Source: Planctomycetota bacterium (GTDB taxonomy: Bacteria > Planctomycetota > Phycisphaerae > Phycisphaerales > Phycisphaeraceae). Taken from it: 6,753 bases of DNA. This document shows positions 1 to 6,045 of the stretch, piece after piece. Location: positions 1 through 6,753 of the forward strand of contig JAJUHR010000100.1 in assembly GCA_029267795.1 (NCBI GenBank), written 5' to 3'. Below the pieces are notes generated by a model, which was not told the origin of the DNA, did not search any database, and was given only the letters and a program-made list of their open reading frames with translations. Every line of letters begins with the position of its first letter. Positions within the stretch are counted from its first letter, which is position 1. The translations under genes and the position numbers were made by a program.

Positions 1-1
1 C

Positions 2-889
2 TACCCTTACAAAATCACGACCACCGTCGGCATGGTGACCGACATCGTCAAGCAAGTGGCCGGCGACAAGGCAACGGTGCAGGGGATCATCGGCGAGGGG
101 GTGGACCCGCACCTGTACCGCCCGACCGCCGGAGCGGTCAAGGCGCTGCAGAGCGCGGACGTGGTGTTCTACAGCGGCCTGATGCTCGAGGGAAAGATGG
201 GCGACATGCTCGTCAAGCTGGCTCGGAACCAGCCGGTGTTCGCCGTGACCGAGCTGGTGGACGAGCAATACCTGCTCGAACCCCCGGGCATGCAGGGGCA
301 CTACGACCCGCACGTGTGGATGGACGTGCAGGCGTGGATGAAAGCGGTCGAAGCCGTGGCCCGCTCGCTGGGCGAGTACGACCCGGCCAACGGGAACTAC
401 TACCAGGCCAACGCCCAGGCGTATATCGAGCAACTGAAGGCGTTGGACGCGTACGCGCGGGTGTCGATCGGCTCGATCCCCAAGCCCCGCCGGGTGATGA
501 TCACCGCCCACGACGCGTTCAACTACTTCGGGCGTGCTTACGACATCGAGGTGCTGGGGATCCAGGGCATCTCCACCGAGTCGGAAGCGGGCTTGGACGA
601 CATTAACCGGCTGGTCGATCTGATCGTCGAGCGCGACCTGCGGGCGGTGTTCGTCGAGTCCAGTGTCCCAGATAAAAACGTGCGCGCTTTGGTCGAGGGG
701 GCCCGGGCGCGCGGGAAAGACGTCGCGGTCGGGGGGAAGCTCTTTTCCGATGCGATGGGGGCCCCCGGCACCTACGAAGGCACGTACATCGGAATGATCG
801 ACCATAACGTCACGACCATCACCAGGGCCCTGGGTGGTGAAGCGCCGGCTGGGGGCATGCAAGGTCGGTTGAGCCAGACAGGGGGGTAG
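2..889 (+). CDS. Metal ABC transporter substrate-binding protein, TroA/ZnuA cluster A-I family (5' partial)
   Basis: This is the binding protein that captures a divalent metal (Mn, Zn or Fe) outside the inner membrane and hands it to the permeases encoded downstream. The frame is open to the left edge: ten codons precede the ATG at 32 and read as the family's first beta-strand (a TTVGM-type start), so the true start and the signal or lipoprotein peptide lie outside the window. Counting from the Met at 32, the expected ligands are His27 (GVDPHLY), His94 (DPHVWMD), His160 (TAHDAFNYF) and Asp240 (LFSDAMG). The 66- and 80-residue spacings between the last three match TroA as I remember it. His at the third position fits the TroA/ZnuA type; PsaA-like Mn proteins carry Glu there. 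Other family blocks are FVESSVPDKN and GTYEGTYIGM. The ATPase gene starts 3 nt after the stop. Family is secure; metal specificity is not. Confidence 0.93.
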   Translation, partial: YPYKITTTVGMVTDIVKQVAGDKATVQGIIGEGVDPHLYRPTAGAVKALQSADVVFYSGLMLEGKMGDMLVKLARNQPVFAVTELVDEQYLLEPPGMQGHYDPHVWMDVQAWMKAVEAVARSLGEYDPANGNYYQANAQAYIEQLKALDAYARVSIGSIPKPRRVMITAHDAFNYFGRAYDIEVLGIQGISTESEAGLDDINRLVDLIVERDLRAVFVESSVPDKNVRALVEGARARGKDVAVGGKLFSDAMGAPGTYEGTYIGMIDHNVTTITRALGGEAPAGGMQGRLSQTGG

Positions 890-892
890 GCG

Positions 893-1774
893 ATGGCTGC
901 GTACGAATCGGTGCGGAATGCGGTGGCGGGCTTGTCGGCGGCCAAGGCGGGGCTCGCCAGCCGGCTCTGGCCGGCAACCGCCAAGATGGCCACGGGGGAC
1001 GAGCACCCCCGCACAGCCCCCCTATCGATCCACGACATGACCGTGGCGTACCACCGCAAACCGGTCCTCTGGGACGTGGACTTCGACGCCCCGCAGGGCA
1101 AGCTGATCGGGATTATCGGGCCCAACGGGGCGGGCAAAAGCACGCTGATCAAGGCCGCGATGGACCTGGTGCCCAAGGTCTCCGGCCGGGTGCTCATCTA
1201 CGGCAAACCGTACGCGAAGCAACGGCACCTGGTCGGCTATGTCCCCCAACGCGAAAGCGTCGACTGGGATTTCCCGGTCAGCGCCCTGGACGTGGTCACG
1301 ATGGGGCGGTACGGCAAGATCGGCTGGTGCCGGCCCGTGACACGCAAGCACCGCGAGGCCGCGATGGAAGCGCTGCAGCGCGTCGGCATGGCGGATTACG
1401 CCGGCCGGCAGATCAGCCAACTCTCCGGCGGGCAGCAGCAACGCGTGTTCTTCGCCCGCGCGTTGGTCCAGGACGCCAGCCTGTACTTCATGGACGAGCC
1501 CTTCGCCGGCGTGGACGCCGCCACCGAAAAGGCCATCGTCGCGCTCCTCCAGGAGCTTCGCCGCGCCGGCAAGACCGTCCTGGTCGTCCACCACGACCTG
1601 CAGACCGTCTCGGAGTATTTCGACCACCTGATCATGCTCAACATGCGGATCGTCGCCGCGGGCCCGACGCAAGACGTGTTCACCCGTGACAACCTGCACC
1701 GCACCTACGGCGGGCGGCTGACCTTGCTCGACGAGGCGGCCCAGGCGATCGCGCAAACAGGAGGCGGCCCGTGA
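893..1774 (+). CDS. Metal ABC transporter ATP-binding protein (troB/ytgB/mntB-like)
   Basis: This cytoplasmic ATPase subunit would power metal import through the two permeases encoded downstream. All ABC motifs are intact: Walker A GPNGAGKST at residues 76-84, Q-loop Gln119 (YVPQRE), signature LSGGQQQ at 177-183, Walker B LYFMDEP at 197-203, D-loop around Asp208, and the H-loop in VVHHDL (His234). The context after the Q-loop (SVDWDFPVSALDVV) and the phrase MGRYGKIGW are typical of the Mn/Zn (TroB/MntB/ZnuC) branch. The protein is 293 aa. The homologous domain begins near residue 44, so about 43 N-terminal residues lie outside it. I keep the start at 893 because a G-rich Shine-Dalgarno-like run (about 880-890) precedes it and it sits 3 nt from the upstream stop. 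Met32 (position 986) is an alternative but lacks a good ribosome-binding site. The 3' end overlaps the next gene by 4 nt. Confidence 0.95.
   Translation: MAAYESVRNAVAGLSAAKAGLASRLWPATAKMATGDEHPRTAPLSIHDMTVAYHRKPVLWDVDFDAPQGKLIGIIGPNGAGKSTLIKAAMDLVPKVSGRVLIYGKPYAKQRHLVGYVPQRESVDWDFPVSALDVVTMGRYGKIGWCRPVTRKHREAAMEALQRVGMADYAGRQISQLSGGQQQRVFFARALVQDASLYFMDEPFAGVDAATEKAIVALLQELRRAGKTVLVVHHDLQTVSEYFDHLIMLNMRIVAAGPTQDVFTRDNLHRTYGGRLTLLDEAAQAIAQTGGGP
1759..1764 (+). promoter_or_regulatory. Ribosome-binding site AGGAGG for the first permease, GTG start
   Basis: A perfect AGGAGG lies inside the end of the ATPase gene, 6 nt before the GTG at 1771. The GTG overlaps the ATPase stop codon as GTGA. This supports the GTG start and suggests translational coupling between ATPase and permease. 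Confidence 0.8.
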
Positions 1775-3231
1775 GCTGCGGCGCCGATAGGGCGGGCCTT
1801 CTGCTGACCGCCGCGGTGGCGGATCACCTCAGCCAAGCCCTGCGGGTGCTCACCCTGCGTGACTACAACACCCGCGTGGTGGTCGTGGGCACGATCCTGC
1901 TGGGCGTGGCGGCCGGGCTGATCGGCACGTTCATGCTCCTGCGCAAGCGCGCTTTGATGGGCGACACCATCAGCCACGCCACCCTGCCGGGCATCGGAAT
2001 CGCCTTCATCGTGATGACCGCGCTGGGCGGCGATGGCAAGTCCCTCCCCGGGCTGCTCCTGGGCGCGGTGCTCTCCAGCGCCGCGGGCATCGGGTGCATG
2101 CTGGCGATCCGGCACGGAACCCGGCTGAAGGACGACGTGGCGCTGGGCGCGGTGCTCAGCGTGTTCTTCGGCCTGGGCGTGGCGGTGCTGGGGATCGTGC
2201 AGTCGATGAGCCGAGGCAACGCCGCGGGGCTCGAGTCGTTCATTTACGGCAAGACCGCCTCGATGCTGGCGCGCGACGCGGCGATGATCGCGGTCGCGGC
2301 GGGACTGGTCGCGCTCGTCTGCGGGCTGTTGTTCAAGGAGTTCGCCCTGGTCTGCTTCGACCAGGAGTTCGCCGCCGCCGGGGGCTGGCCGGTGCTCGCT
2401 CTGGACGCCGTGATGGTCGGCCTGGTGGTGGCGGTGACGGTGATCGGCTTGCAGGCGGTGGGGCTGATCCTCGTCGTGGCCCTGCTGATCATCCCACCCG
2501 CGGCGGCCCGATTCTGGACCGATCGGTTGTCACGCATGTTGTTGGCTGCGGCGGCGATCGGGGCGATCAGCGGTCTGGCCGGGGCGATGCTCAGCGCCTT
2601 GCTGCCCCACCTGCCCGCGGGGGCGATCATCGTGATCGTCGCCGGCGCCATCTTCAGCGTCAGCCTGGTCATCGGCCCGCGCCGGGGCGTGTTCGTGCGC
2701 TTGCGCGAGCACCTGCGGCTGCGCCGGACCGTCGCCCGCCAACACCTGCTGCGGGCGATGTACGAACGGGTCGAGGCCATAACCGCAGCGAGGGTGGGAA
2801 CGGCCGCGCCTACAGCCGGGGGCGACGCTGCAGCCGTGCCTCGCAGCGCCTTGCTTAAGGCTCGCTCTTGGTCCCAAGGGTACCTGCAGCGGTTACTGCG
2901 ACGTGGGCAACGCTGGGGACTCGTCGAGCCCGCAGGCCCTGATTCATATCGCCTGACCCCCGCGGGGGCCGTGGAGGCGGCCCGCGTCAGCCGCAACCAC
3001 CGCCTGTGGGAGATGTACTTGATCACCCACGCGGACGTCGCGCCCAGCCACGTGGATCGCGACGCGGACCAGATCGAGCACGTGCTCGGTCATGAAATGG
3101 TGGCTCAGCTCGAGGCGTTGATGGCCTCGGAGGCTTCGCGTGCCGCGGTTCCACCGAGCCCCCACGCGATCGAACGGGATTCCAATACAGCAGCGCCTGG
3201 ATCGTCAGCCCGCGGCTCGGCCTCCGGTTAA
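1771..3231 (+). CDS. Metal ABC transporter permease (ABC-3 family) fused to a C-terminal DtxR/MntR-like domain (troC/ytgCR-like)
   Basis: This inner-membrane subunit forms half of the metal channel and carries a cytoplasmic regulator-like domain. Residues about 30-303 form the ABC-3 permease with roughly eight or nine hydrophobic segments. They include RKRALMGDTISHATLPG (58-74), whose Asp65/His69 pair matches the conserved metal-path residues of the family, and QAVGLILVV...IIPPAAA (228-246). A family-typical phrase, LRDYNTRVVVVGT, precedes the first membrane segment. Residues about 322-450 resemble DtxR/MntR: a first helix (near HLLRAMY), a winged helix (about 358-400, ending SYRLTPAG), and a dimerisation/metal segment NHRLWEMYL (409-417) with DADQIEHVLG (431-440). 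A stand-alone ABC-3 permease is about 280-300 aa; this one is 486. Chlamydial YtgCR has the same architecture and is processed to free the YtgR repressor; whether that happens here is unknown. The last 35 residues are low-complexity Ala/Ser/Pro. Confidence 0.93.
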   Translation: MSCGADRAGLLLTAAVADHLSQALRVLTLRDYNTRVVVVGTILLGVAAGLIGTFMLLRKRALMGDTISHATLPGIGIAFIVMTALGGDGKSLPGLLLGAVLSSAAGIGCMLAIRHGTRLKDDVALGAVLSVFFGLGVAVLGIVQSMSRGNAAGLESFIYGKTASMLARDAAMIAVAAGLVALVCGLLFKEFALVCFDQEFAAAGGWPVLALDAVMVGLVVAVTVIGLQAVGLILVVALLIIPPAAARFWTDRLSRMLLAAAAIGAISGLAGAMLSALLPHLPAGAIIVIVAGAIFSVSLVIGPRRGVFVRLREHLRLRRTVARQHLLRAMYERVEAITAARVGTAAPTAGGDAAAVPRSALLKARSWSQGYLQRLLRRGQRWGLVEPAGPDSYRLTPAGAVEAARVSRNHRLWEMYLITHADVAPSHVDRDADQIEHVLGHEMVAQLEALMASEASRAAVPPSPHAIERDSNTAAPGSSARGSASG

Positions 3232-3243
3232 AAGGTTAAGGGT

Positions 3244-4554
3244 ATGACCTGGACCACAGCGGACACCTGGATCGTCGTGGCGGGGGCGCTCACCGCCGCC
3301 TCGTGCGCACTGCTGGGCAATTACCTCGTGCTGCGCCGCATGAGCATGATGGGCGACGCGATCAGCCACGCGGTGCTCCCGGGGCTGGCGGTGGCGTTCG
3401 TGCTCACGGGCAGCCGGGCCAACCTGCCGATGTTCGTGGGGGCCGCGGTCGTCGGCGTGCTGACGGCGATGCTCACGCAGTCGATCCACAGCCTAGGGCA
3501 GGTCGAGCAGAGCGCTTCGATGGGAGTGGTATTCACGCTGCTGTTCGCGGTGGGCTTGGTCCTGATGGAGCTGTGGGCCAGGCACGTGGACCTGGACCCG
3601 GGGTGCGTGCTCTTCGGGGCGATCGAGCTGGTGGCCTTGGACACCACCGTGCGGCTCGCAGGCCTCGACGTGCCGTGGGCGGTGGTCACGCTCGCGGGGA
3701 TGTTCGCCGTCAACACCGCCTTCGTCCTGCTCTTTTACAAAGAGCTCAAGATCAGCTCGTTCGATCCCAAGCTCTCGACCACGCTGGGTATCAACGCGAA
3801 CCTGATGCACTACCTGCTGATGGGTCTGGTGGCAGCGACGTCCGTGGCGTGCTTCCCGATCGTCGGCAGCATCCTGGTGATCGCGATGCTGATCGTCCCG
3901 CCCGCGGCGGCCCACCTCTTGACCGACCGGCTGTCGACGATGATCGTGCTGAGCGTCGCGCTGGCTGGGGCCTCCGCGGTGCTGGGGCACCTGGGCGCCG
4001 TGACCGTCCCCGGGTGGTTCGGGTTCCGCGATACGAGCATCGCCGGCATGATGGCGGTGGCGGCAGGGGCGATCTTGACGATCGCGATCCTCTTCGCCCC
4101 CAGGCACGGGATCGTCAGCCGGGCCCTGCACCGCGTCCGCCTGACGCTCCAGGTGGCGCAGGAAGATGCGCTGGGGTTGCTCTACCGGGTGGAGGAGATG
4201 CCCTCGCCGCGGCCGCCGGTCGCAGTTCCGGCCCTCCGCCAGGCGCTGGCGCTGGGCCCGCTCACCGCGCGAGCCACACTCGCGGGCCTGGTCCGCAGCG
4301 GAAAGGTTGAATGGGGCGGCCAGGGCTACCGGCTGACCGAGCGCGGGCGTGACGACGCCCGTCGGATGGTCCGCGCTCACCGCCTTTGGGAAAGCTACCT
4401 GGTCCAATTCATGGGCCTGCCCCCAGACCACGTGCACTCCGCCGCGATGCGCTTGGAGCACGTCACCGACCCCGCGATGCAGCGTCAACTGGCCGACCGG
4501 ACCGAGCAGCCGCAGCGCGACCCCCACGGCATGAGCATCCCCCCCGCGGATTGA
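3244..4554 (+). CDS. Second metal ABC transporter permease (ABC-3 family), also with a C-terminal DtxR/MntR-like domain (troD/ytgD-like)
   Basis: This is the partner inner-membrane permease, expected to pair with the preceding one. Residues about 9-287 are the ABC-3 domain: RRMSMMGDAISHAVLPG (31-47) with the conserved Asp38/His42 pair, FYKELKISSFDP (164-175), and VGSILVIAMLIVPPAAAH (207-224). Residues about 300-436 form a DtxR/MntR-like extension: first helix QEDALGLLY (306-314), winged helix (about 329-368, ending GYRLTERG), AHRLWESYLVQFMGLP (378-393), the metal-site segment AAMRLEHVTD (400-409), and a closing DPHG (426-429) followed by an Ile-Pro-Pro, which is the usual end of the DtxR metal-binding domain. 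At 436 aa it is well over the normal permease length. It starts 12 nt after the preceding gene, with AAAGG (3231-3235) 8 nt upstream of the ATG. In the chlamydial operon only YtgC is described as fused, so a fused second permease is noteworthy. Confidence 0.93.
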   Translation: MTWTTADTWIVVAGALTAASCALLGNYLVLRRMSMMGDAISHAVLPGLAVAFVLTGSRANLPMFVGAAVVGVLTAMLTQSIHSLGQVEQSASMGVVFTLLFAVGLVLMELWARHVDLDPGCVLFGAIELVALDTTVRLAGLDVPWAVVTLAGMFAVNTAFVLLFYKELKISSFDPKLSTTLGINANLMHYLLMGLVAATSVACFPIVGSILVIAMLIVPPAAAHLLTDRLSTMIVLSVALAGASAVLGHLGAVTVPGWFGFRDTSIAGMMAVAAGAILTIAILFAPRHGIVSRALHRVRLTLQVAQEDALGLLYRVEEMPSPRPPVAVPALRQALALGPLTARATLAGLVRSGKVEWGGQGYRLTERGRDDARRMVRAHRLWESYLVQFMGLPPDHVHSAAMRLEHVTDPAMQRQLADRTEQPQRDPHGMSIPPAD

Positions 4555-4636
4555 TCCAAAATCTCAGCTCATAGACGCCACCAACGGTTGACGGACGCAC
4601 CCGTCCCGGGACATTCATTACAATCTGATTTTCCTT

Positions 4637-4659
4637 CGGGAACCGCGACCACGTTCCCG
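4637..4659. repeat. Perfect 7-bp inverted repeat, CGGGAAC / GTTCCCG, 9-nt spacer
   Basis: The arms are at 4637-4643 and 4653-4659. No T-run follows on either strand, so an intrinsic terminator is unlikely. It could be an operator half-site pair or a leader-RNA hairpin. The left arm overlaps a second possible small hairpin, TTCC-TTCG-GGAA (4631-4642), which would have a UUCG tetraloop. One 7-bp palindrome in a 211-bp GC-rich gap could be chance. Confidence 0.4.
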
Positions 4660-4699
4660 CGTCTAATCTCGATGTAAGCAAAAAAACAAGCCTGTAAAA

Positions 4700-4727
4700 A
4701 GCCCTCATGCTCGGGGGGGCTGCCCGA
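4700..4727 (+). other. Two overlapping, mutually exclusive leader hairpins
   Basis: AGCCCTC (4700-4706) can pair with GGGGGCT (4715-4721, one G-T pair), while TCGGG (4711-4715) can pair with CCCGA (4723-4727). The two share bases, so only one can form at a time. They lie about 40-65 nt upstream of the ATG at 4766. The seven-G run makes some pairing expected by chance, so no regulatory role is claimed. Confidence 0.2.
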
Positions 4728-4753
4728 ATCTCGGAACTTCCCAACAAGGTGGC

Positions 4754-4758
4754 AGGAG
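4754..4758 (+). promoter_or_regulatory. Ribosome-binding site AGGAG for the first DUF4139 gene
   Basis: AGGAG lies 7 nt before the ATG at 4766 and supports that start. The next gene has the same AGGAG motif at nearly the same spacing. Confidence 0.75.
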
Positions 4759-4765
4759 CCCAGCC

Positions 4766-5965
4766 ATGAGACGATTGATCCAACTAACGCCTTGGGCGGT
4801 GTCGGTGGCATTGGGGTTGATTCCCACCGCGGCGTGGGGCCGGGTCAAGCTGATCACCCTGCCGGTGCGGCAGCGCGTCGAGGTGCAGCTGGACCACCCG
4901 GACGTGACCCTCGTGGAGGAGGAGCGCGTCGTCCCGCTGGTGCAAGGGACCAACCAGGTCGACTTCTCATGGGCGAACACACGGATCGATCCGAACACGG
5001 TCGTATTTCGCGTGCTGGGGCCGGCCGAGGGCAGGCAGCTCGAGGCGCGGGTTCTCTCGGTGAGCTACCCGCCGAATGAGCAGGCGCTGGTTTGGCAGGT
5101 CGCCTCGAGCGCGTCGGGCTCAGCCCTGGTGCGGATCAGCTACGTCCTGGGCGGGTTGACCAAGAGCTTCCACTACCGGGCGGTCGCCGGCCACGACGAA
5201 AAAACCCTGACCCTCTCGCAGTACCTGCTGCTGCAAAACTTCGCCAACGAGGAGTACGGCACCAGCGGCCTGTGGGTCGGCTTCGGCGAAGGCATCCAGA
5301 AACCCATCGGCCTCAACGAAACCAAGCAGGTCCTCGTGAACAAGTTCGTCGGCGTGCCCGTGGAGAAGACCTACAGCTGCTCGCCGACGGAGTTCGGCTA
5401 CCTGGACCCCTCCCAGAATAAGCTGCGCGTCCCGATGCACTACGTGTTGCGCAACGACGCGGCCCACGGGCTCGGCGGCGCAGCCCTTCCTTACGGCAAG
5501 GTCCGCATCTTCCAGGACGACGGCAAGGGCACCACCGCCTTCCTCGGCGAGGACTGGGGCAGGTTCACCCCCATCGACGACAAGATGAAGGTCTACCTCG
5601 GCGTCGCGCAGGACGTGGTCGTCAAACGCACGATCGACCGCAACGAGCGACGCCGACTCGCCGGCAACCTCTACGACCACGAGGTCGTGGTCAAATACGA
5701 GATCGAGAACTTCAAGGACACGCCCGTCACTCTCGACGTGATCGAGAGCCTAGACCACCTGCGCAACGAGATCGGCATCGGTAGCGCCCGGGACGTCCAG
5801 TGGGAACTCGGCGGCCAGACCACGTTCCAAGGCGGGCCCGATCGTGACGAAACCTCGTTCAATCGCTTGGTGTTCCACGCGCCTCTGCCGGCGCGCCAGA
5901 CGACGGACAAGGCCGAGAAAACCGTCCACCGCCTGCACATGATCATCCACAACGAGTGGCAGTGA
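4766..5965 (+). CDS. Exported DUF4139 domain-containing protein, function unknown
   Basis: This is a 399-aa protein predicted to be exported. It has a signal peptide with Arg2-Arg3, a hydrophobic stretch (about 10-23) and a likely cleavage after Ala-Trp-Gly (25/26). The mature N-terminal part is beta-rich and contains FSWANTRIDP (67-76). The C-terminal core (about 241-330: PYGKVRIFQDDG, FLGED, then VVVKYEIENFKDTPVTLDVIE) matches the DUF4139 pattern, in which a beta-sandwich domain ends with a conserved N/E-F/H-K-D-x-P-V-T strand. The family has no established enzymatic role, and no catalytic motif or membrane anchor beyond the signal peptide is seen. Cys205 is the only Cys in the mature part. 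An AGGAG site lies 7 nt upstream of the ATG. The next gene is a relative, 80 nt downstream on the same strand. Function cannot be deduced from the neighbouring metal transporter. Confidence 0.85.
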   Translation: MRRLIQLTPWAVSVALGLIPTAAWGRVKLITLPVRQRVEVQLDHPDVTLVEEERVVPLVQGTNQVDFSWANTRIDPNTVVFRVLGPAEGRQLEARVLSVSYPPNEQALVWQVASSASGSALVRISYVLGGLTKSFHYRAVAGHDEKTLTLSQYLLLQNFANEEYGTSGLWVGFGEGIQKPIGLNETKQVLVNKFVGVPVEKTYSCSPTEFGYLDPSQNKLRVPMHYVLRNDAAHGLGGAALPYGKVRIFQDDGKGTTAFLGEDWGRFTPIDDKMKVYLGVAQDVVVKRTIDRNERRRLAGNLYDHEVVVKYEIENFKDTPVTLDVIESLDHLRNEIGIGSARDVQWELGGQTTFQGGPDRDETSFNRLVFHAPLPARQTTDKAEKTVHRLHMIIHNEWQ

Positions 5966-6034
5966 TCGGCGAGAAGCGTGGTTTTCGGGGGCCGCGGGCC
6001 TCGGCAGCGCAGCGCGGGTTCTTTACGATCTTCC

Positions 6035-6039
6035 AGGAG
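6035..6039 (+). promoter_or_regulatory. Ribosome-binding site AGGAG deciding the GTG start at 6046
   Basis: AGGAG is 6 nt before GTG 6046 and 12 nt before the in-frame ATG at 6052. The shorter spacing and the similar 7-nt spacing at the upstream paralogue favour GTG as the start. The choice changes the protein by only two residues. Confidence 0.65.
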
Positions 6040-6045
6040 CAAGCC

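Larger units (their letters stand above)
4555..4765 (+). promoter_or_regulatory. Non-coding leader between the transporter operon and the DUF4139 pair, with candidate promoter hexamers
   Basis: No gene is supported in these 211 bases, which are visibly richer in A+T than the flanking genes. Promoter-like hexamers on the + strand are TTGACG (4588-4593), TACAAT (4619-4624) and TCTAAT (4662-4667). TTGACG and TACAAT are 25 nt apart, too far for a standard sigma-70 pair, and TCTAAT has no good -35 at 16-18 nt, so the exact promoter is unresolved. I expect a promoter for the next two genes somewhere here. A run of seven A's (4680-4686) lies downstream. No hairpin followed by a T-run was found, so how the transporter transcript ends is unclear. 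Confidence 0.35.

Noticed and set aside
1022..1756. - strand open frame (244 codons) opposite the ATPase
   Set aside because: The ATPase on the + strand has every ABC motif intact, and the antisense product has no recognisable feature.
2094..2858. Second + strand frame (254 codons) inside the first permease
   Set aside because: It gives an Arg/Gly-rich product without hydrophobic segments, the common out-of-frame reading of a GC-rich membrane-protein gene.
3493..4527. Long - strand open frame (344 codons) opposite the second permease
   Set aside because: The protein would be extremely His/Arg/Gln/Asp-rich with no domain, and the + strand encodes a clear permease-DtxR fusion. It is a shadow.
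4198..4554. Internal start that might make the second regulator domain on its own (ATG 4198 preceded by GGAGGAG)
   Set aside because: The GGAGG ends only 2 nt before the ATG, too close for normal initiation, and starting there would lose the first helix of the DtxR-like domain. Internal Met330 of the first permease (2758) has no good ribosome-binding site.
4590..4605. GACGG / CCGTC hairpin just after the second permease as a terminator
   Set aside because: The stem is five pairs with a 6-nt loop and no T-run follows. It is too weak to call.
5992..6017. CCGCG / CGCGG pairing followed by a TTCTTT stretch, possible terminator between the DUF4139 genes
   Set aside because: There are only five base pairs with a 15-nt loop, built from very common GC-rich words, and no real T-run. 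The two genes more likely share a transcript.
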